A stretch of DNA of 64,000 nt from assembly GCF_017591425.1 (NCBI RefSeq), contig NW_024466607.1:7944501-8008500 (forward strand). Reading direction: 5' to 3'. The position numbers and the translations under genes were made by a program. The number at the start of each line of letters is the position of its first letter. The stretch's first letter is position 1. The notes under the pieces were generated by a model. The model was not told the origin of the DNA, searched no databases, and was given only the letters and a program-made list of their open reading frames with translations. Below, one piece after another: positions 59,875 to 64,000 of this stretch. The stretch is from Ochotona curzoniae (taxonomy: Eukaryota; Chordata; Mammalia; Lagomorpha; Ochotonidae).

Positions 59875-61070
59875 TCACTGTGGCCTCCTAGGGTTGGTAC
59901 CCTCATGCGCCACAGACTTCTTACGGCCGAAGGCCTGCCCGAGGCTACTCTTGCATCATCCTGCAGGAGTTGTCTGTCCACCCGGAGATGGGGGTGGGGA
60001 GCTCTCTGATCTGCATGTCTCCAAGCAGAGGCCAGCCTAGCCAGGATGTGGCAAGAGCTGGGCCCAGGCTCCAAGATTCCGTGATGTCGCTCTGTCCTGG
60101 CCATGTGGTATGTGCAGGTGGGTGAGAGGCAATCAGGAGGGCTCCTGGGAGGAATGCGAAGGGCCCCCTGCTCATAAACCTGTTTCTCCTCTTCCTGAGT
60201 GTGCTGGGGGTCACACAGAGGTCACCCTCAGGGTACCCAGAGGAGGCAGGGAGCAGCTTCAGTGCCCACGGCCCACCTGGTCAGCACGGTCCAGGGACAG
60301 GTTTGAGGGTGTGGGCATCATGCACGTCTCGGTTCTTGGGGCTCCTGGAGACCCTCCTCTCAAGTACAGACTGTAGTCCATGAGTGCCCACAGAGGGCTG
60401 GGCCAACCACAGGCAGAAACTCCAGGCACCCTCTCACAGGGCCCAGCACCTCTCGCTGGCTGCAGGCTTAGGACCGGAGGCCATGCGCTCCTCCTCAGAG
60501 CTGGTGCCAGAATGGGACTTGGAGAAGACGGGGTGGAGACTGGGGTCTCCGTGGGCCCCACTGGGGTCGAGGTTCAAGGGGGTCCAGGCTCTGGTGTGAC
60601 TCTCCTGGGGGGGGGTGAGGGGTGGAGGTGAAGGCCCTGCCCTCCAGGGAAGTCTTGAGTTAGTTCCAGGCAGGGCTCAGCCGGTTCTGCCTGACTTGGC
60701 GTAGGCCAGGGCCCAGAAGGGCCCAGAAGGGCCTAGAAGGGCCCAGAGGAGAAGGAAAGTTGGCAAGAGTTGGTGGGTGATGGGTGTGTGTGTGGGGGGG
60801 GGCAGGTTCCTCACTTCTCTGTGGTTCTCAGCTTCAGAGATGGGGAGACCTGGCAATCCCTCCCAGATGGGCTGTGTGAGCCCCATGCACCTTGTGCTTA
60901 AGCGGGGAAGGCGGGAACAGGTGGTCAGGCGCAGCCATTGAGGTGGGCCGGGTCTGCACTCAAAGCCAGTCCAGCAAGGGCGGGGGCTGGGGCGCGCTGT
61001 GCTCCCTGCCCCCTCCCCCCAGCTCACCTGCCAGGGTTGTGCTCTCCCTAGCAAAGGCTGTTCTCACATG
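59875..61070. other. Intergenic DNA with a 10-bp minisatellite
   Basis: No gene recognised. See the separate 60709-60748 repeat. Confidence 0.45.
60709..60748 (+). repeat. 10-bp tandem repeat, 4 copies
   Basis: GGGCCCAGAA repeated four times with one C-to-T change in the third copy. Confidence 0.93.
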
Positions 61071-61220
61071 TGCAGTGAGGAAGGAAATTGCAAATTAATC
61101 TTTATTTCCATCTTGGAAGAAAATCTTAATTCTCTGCATTGAAATGATCCTCGTCATCCAAGAGAATCAATTATGGGCTTTAATTACAGTTGCTGCTGGC
61201 CAATCAGGGCACAGCAGCTG
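61070..61220. promoter_or_regulatory. Candidate conserved AT-rich element
   Basis: Block with attgcaaattaatctttatt, gaaaatcttaattctctgc, gaatcaattatgggc, ctttaattacag and a CCAAT box (gccaatcagg at about 61199). Composition changes sharply at both ends and no known repeat is recognised. Confidence 0.42.
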
Positions 61221-61224
61221 GGCG

Positions 61225-62380
61225 CCAGGCACCAGGGCCTCTAGCCCTCTGCTCAGGCCTCTATCTGCCTCTGCCCCTCTGTCTCACTCTCTCTCTGTTT
61301 CCCAGCCAGCTCCAGGCTCAGGGATGGCCCCAGGCCTTCTCTTGCTGTCTATCTCGGCCCCAGAGCAGCAGCTTTGAGGAGTGGGAGCTGAGGGTGGGCT
61401 GGGGGGGCGGGTTGTGTGCAGGACAGCCACACAGAACTGCCAAGATCACATGACCTTCTGGAAGTGGGGGCCGACAGCTATGAGCAAAGAGACGCCTGTC
61501 TGATCCTCCTTACTCTGCAAGCCTCTGAGCACGACTCAACTTCTCCTCTGTCCCCCTCCTGTCTGTGGAGGAGTTGGTATAGTCTCTGGACACACAAAAT
61601 CAAAACAGAAAAGGAAAGCTGTGGTGCCCCTGGCCCTCCTCTGCCCTCGCTGGCCTTCCCGTGGTGTGTTTGGAGGCTGTCCTTGCATACCTCTCCCTGT
61701 GTGGTTTAACATGGACACCTGCCCTCACAAAGCACCGCCGACAGCTCTGCGGCGTCTCCTCTGCATGTCTGGGTCCTTGTGCAACTGCAGTCACCTGCTC
61801 CCAGGAGGGACCCGGAGCACACCTCCCGGGCCTGCGGCTTGGCCTTTCATTGGGGAGCCCAAGGACAGAGGGGTTGCCTGATTCTGAGCCAACTGGTTTT
61901 TTGGAGTTCCCTGGAGGCGGTCATACTATTGGGTCCCCATTTCCCGAAGGTGGGGTGACCCTGACAGGTTTTTGTGGTGAGCATGCTAGCCTCCCTCACG
62001 TTGGGTGGCTTTGTAGAGTGACAGCTGCAGTGAGGGCCGGGGTAAGACAAGATGGTCCTGTAGCTGGATCAGGGCAGGAGGTACAGGGGTACACATGTGC
62101 CCTCAATAGTGCTTAGAGCAGGGTCCTTCCTGGCAGGACCATGGGCCAGGGAGGACAGGGGAAGTGGGGGTGTGAGCATATGGCCGAGGCAGTGGGGGCG
62201 TCTCTAGCTTGGAATTGGCTCTACGAGGAGCAGACGAGCAGGCCAAGTGCCCAAGTGTGAATGGATTGTGGTGCTGAGGTCAAGAGGAGGGGCTGTGCCC
62301 TGGCCCTGGCCATGAACGTTACTAGGGACTGGGTTATGCTGGAACTGTTCCCACCCACGGGGACGTGTGCCATGGCAGGG
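61225..62380. other. Intergenic DNA, nothing recognised
   Basis: GC-rich single-copy DNA with accidental frames only. Confidence 0.45.
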
Positions 62381-62599
62381 GCCCAACAGCCCCTGAGGGC
62401 TTTGAGGTGTGGGGTGCCCAGCCTGTGTACAGAGCTGTGCCAGCACTGGGTGTAGCCATCAGGAGATGGACCGCAAGCCCCACCTATGTGGCTCACGACA
62501 GAGGGGGCATGCCAGCTGGGAGAGGAGCAGGTGGTGGACTGCTCGGTGGGGTACAGGTGACAGCAGTGAGAATGTTGGAGCCAGGAGGGTGGGAGGCAT

Positions 62600-62830
62600 C
62601 ACGGGAGGGGGCTGAGGGACAAAGGCAGCATGTGCAAAGGCCCTGGGGGTCAGGGAGTGAGGTGGAGGCTGCTGTGGCTGGAGCAGGTGGCAGGGGGAGG
62701 AGTTTGCAGGCCCTGGGCAGGTCATGCGGGCCCTTGGGGGTCATGAAAGGATTTTGGTTTCTGTCCTGAGGGAGGTGGGGGCCTTACGAGGATGTGTGGC
62801 TGCTGAGAGAGAAGGTCAGACAGGTCTGGA
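62600..62830 (+). mobile_element. Ancient mammalian interspersed repeat, family unassigned
   Basis: Word order agcatgtgcaaaggccctgg, ctgtggctggagcagg, gtcatgcgggcccttggggg and ggattttggtttctgtcctg follows a very common old repeat ('tgcaaaggccctg...tggctggagc...catgcagggcctt...tttggattt'). I do not assign its class. Confidence 0.55.
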
Positions 62831-62834
62831 CAGA

Positions 62835-64000
62835 TCCCAGGCTGTGTGGACAGCAGGTTGCAGGGGCCAGAGCAAGGGGGAGGTGACCCAGAGGGTCCCA
62901 GTGCCATGGGTAGTGTCTGGTCAGGCTGGTGGCCTCAGATGTAGGGTGTCAGGTGCGGTATAAATTGTGGGTAGGAGGACTTGGCTCAAGGTGATGGTCA
63001 GAAATTGGCAACAAACTATTCTTTTCTCAGTGTGAAACTTGTCATTTTAGAGGGCTGGTGACACGTTAGACATGTTAAGCTGTTTGGAGGCCGGCCTGAG
63101 CAGCTGGTGTGGAGGGAGGCTGTATGGCTGAGCATAGGATGGCTGGTATGATGGGAGGGCATGAAAGGGGCATCCCATGAGGCAGAGTGTGTGGGGGGGC
63201 ACTGGCAGAGGAGGCAGCGGTGAGAGCCACCCTGGGAAGTCCTTGCTGCTCCTCCTGAGGTGTGGGTCTCAGGTAGGCCTGGGTCCAGGGCTTGGCCGGT
63301 GCTGCCAGCTGTGGCTCCCTTCACGCCTCCCTGGGGCTTCCCTAGCATGGCCGCCACTCCCTGCCAGTGACAAGATGGCCGCACCACCGGCTCTGCAGCT
63401 CAAGCCGGAAGAAGGCCTTGTTCCCGTTCGTTTTCACTAGAACCCAGGGACACTCGGGGACCCTGCACCTGTGCTTGTGGGGAGTGGAGCCAGCAAGTCC
63501 AGGGCTCCTGCACCTGTGACCTGCTCAGGCTGAGTGGACCTGATGGATCCTGGACAGGGACAGGGCAGGTGTGGAGTGGGGGAGAGGCTGGCAGAGCAGG
63601 GTGCCCCAAGCAGCCCCTGTCTATAGCTAGTCGAGCTGATGGGGTACTGGTAGTGGGCGAGGGTGGCTTGGCCCTCCCTCAGCTCACGCGCCTCGGAGAG
63701 GGTTGGGTGGGCTCTGCCGAGAATTGCTGCCTTGGTGTTTCCACCCAAGGTGGGCTTTCCCCAGCTGGTCTCCCCGCCAGCTCACTTCCGGCCACCGGGA
63801 GATGCTTGTCTGTGTTATCAGGGGTGCTGTGACTCTGACAAACGTCTCTGCTTATCAGCAGCCTGCCCGGCTGTCCGTGGGGGTGGCCCTGCCCACATGT
63901 CCGTGCTGTGCCCGGACCCCCCCAGTAGCACCCCACAGGGCCTGGGCTGCTCCCTTCAAGCCTACATTGGCAGTGGGCTCTTCTCCACCTGGCAGGGGGC
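62835..64000. other. Intergenic DNA at window end, nothing recognised
   Basis: No coding exon recognised on either strand, including any EEFSEC exon. A stretch at 63345-63420 has two atggccgc YY1-type motifs and an ETS-type gccggaag. Confidence 0.45.

Noticed and set aside
37500..64000. Exons of EEFSEC on the minus strand
   Set aside because: Expected neighbour by synteny, but no frame resembled the SelB-type elongation factor. In human the gene lies tens of kilobases past DNAJB8, so it is probably outside the window.

Overview
This is mammalian nuclear DNA, almost certainly from a lagomorph and most likely a pika (Ochotona). The main evidence is about 30 copies of the tRNA-derived lagomorph C-SINE, mostly in a form I associate with pika. 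Older mammalian repeats (MIR, L2, L1 fragments) fill in between. There are no bacterial operons, CRISPR arrays or phage genes. The locus is the GATA2-DNAJB8 interval (human 3q21), read here with both genes on the plus strand.

Layout. 1-5 kb: repeat-bearing upstream DNA with a palindromic DNA-transposon remnant split by a C-SINE and an old L1 3' end. 5-9 kb: GC-rich upstream regulatory DNA with three GATA-motif clusters whose spacing from the distal promoter fits the known GATA2 -3.9, -2.8 and -1.8 kb elements. About 9.0-9.3 kb: candidate distal first exon (1S) with a clean donor. 9.3-14 kb: CpG-rich DNA leading to the proximal first exon (1G, ending at 14234). 14.9-20.7 kb: five GATA2 coding exons that splice to exactly 480 codons, with a canonical E-box-N8-GATA composite (the +9.5 enhancer) in the intron between the two zinc-finger exons. 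The GATA2 3'UTR runs to a polyA signal at 22217. 24-36 kb: SINE-rich intergenic DNA. 36.7-37.5 kb: DNAJB8, an intact single-coding-exon Hsp40 gene of 233 codons. 37.5-64 kb: no recognisable gene. It holds SINEs, MIR/L2 remnants, a small U2 snRNA pseudogene fragment, two orphan CpG islands and several AT-rich blocks that look like conserved non-coding elements. EEFSEC, expected on the far side of DNAJB8, was not recognised and probably lies beyond the window.

How it works together. GATA2 is a haematopoietic, endothelial and neural transcription factor that binds WGATAR sites and regulates its own gene through the upstream GATA clusters and the intronic composite element. DNAJB8 is a testis-enriched co-chaperone that is a neighbour with no known pathway link. 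One large-scale pattern stands out: no C-SINE is visible from about 1.8 to 24.3 kb, exactly the span of the GATA2 promoters, enhancers and exons, whereas the remaining 40 kb carries nearly 30.

I found no previously undescribed biological system. The best leads are regulatory: the intact +9.5 composite, a pair of upstream ORFs in the 1G leader, a strong G-quadruplex motif just upstream of DNAJB8, and candidate conserved elements in the distal intergenic DNA.
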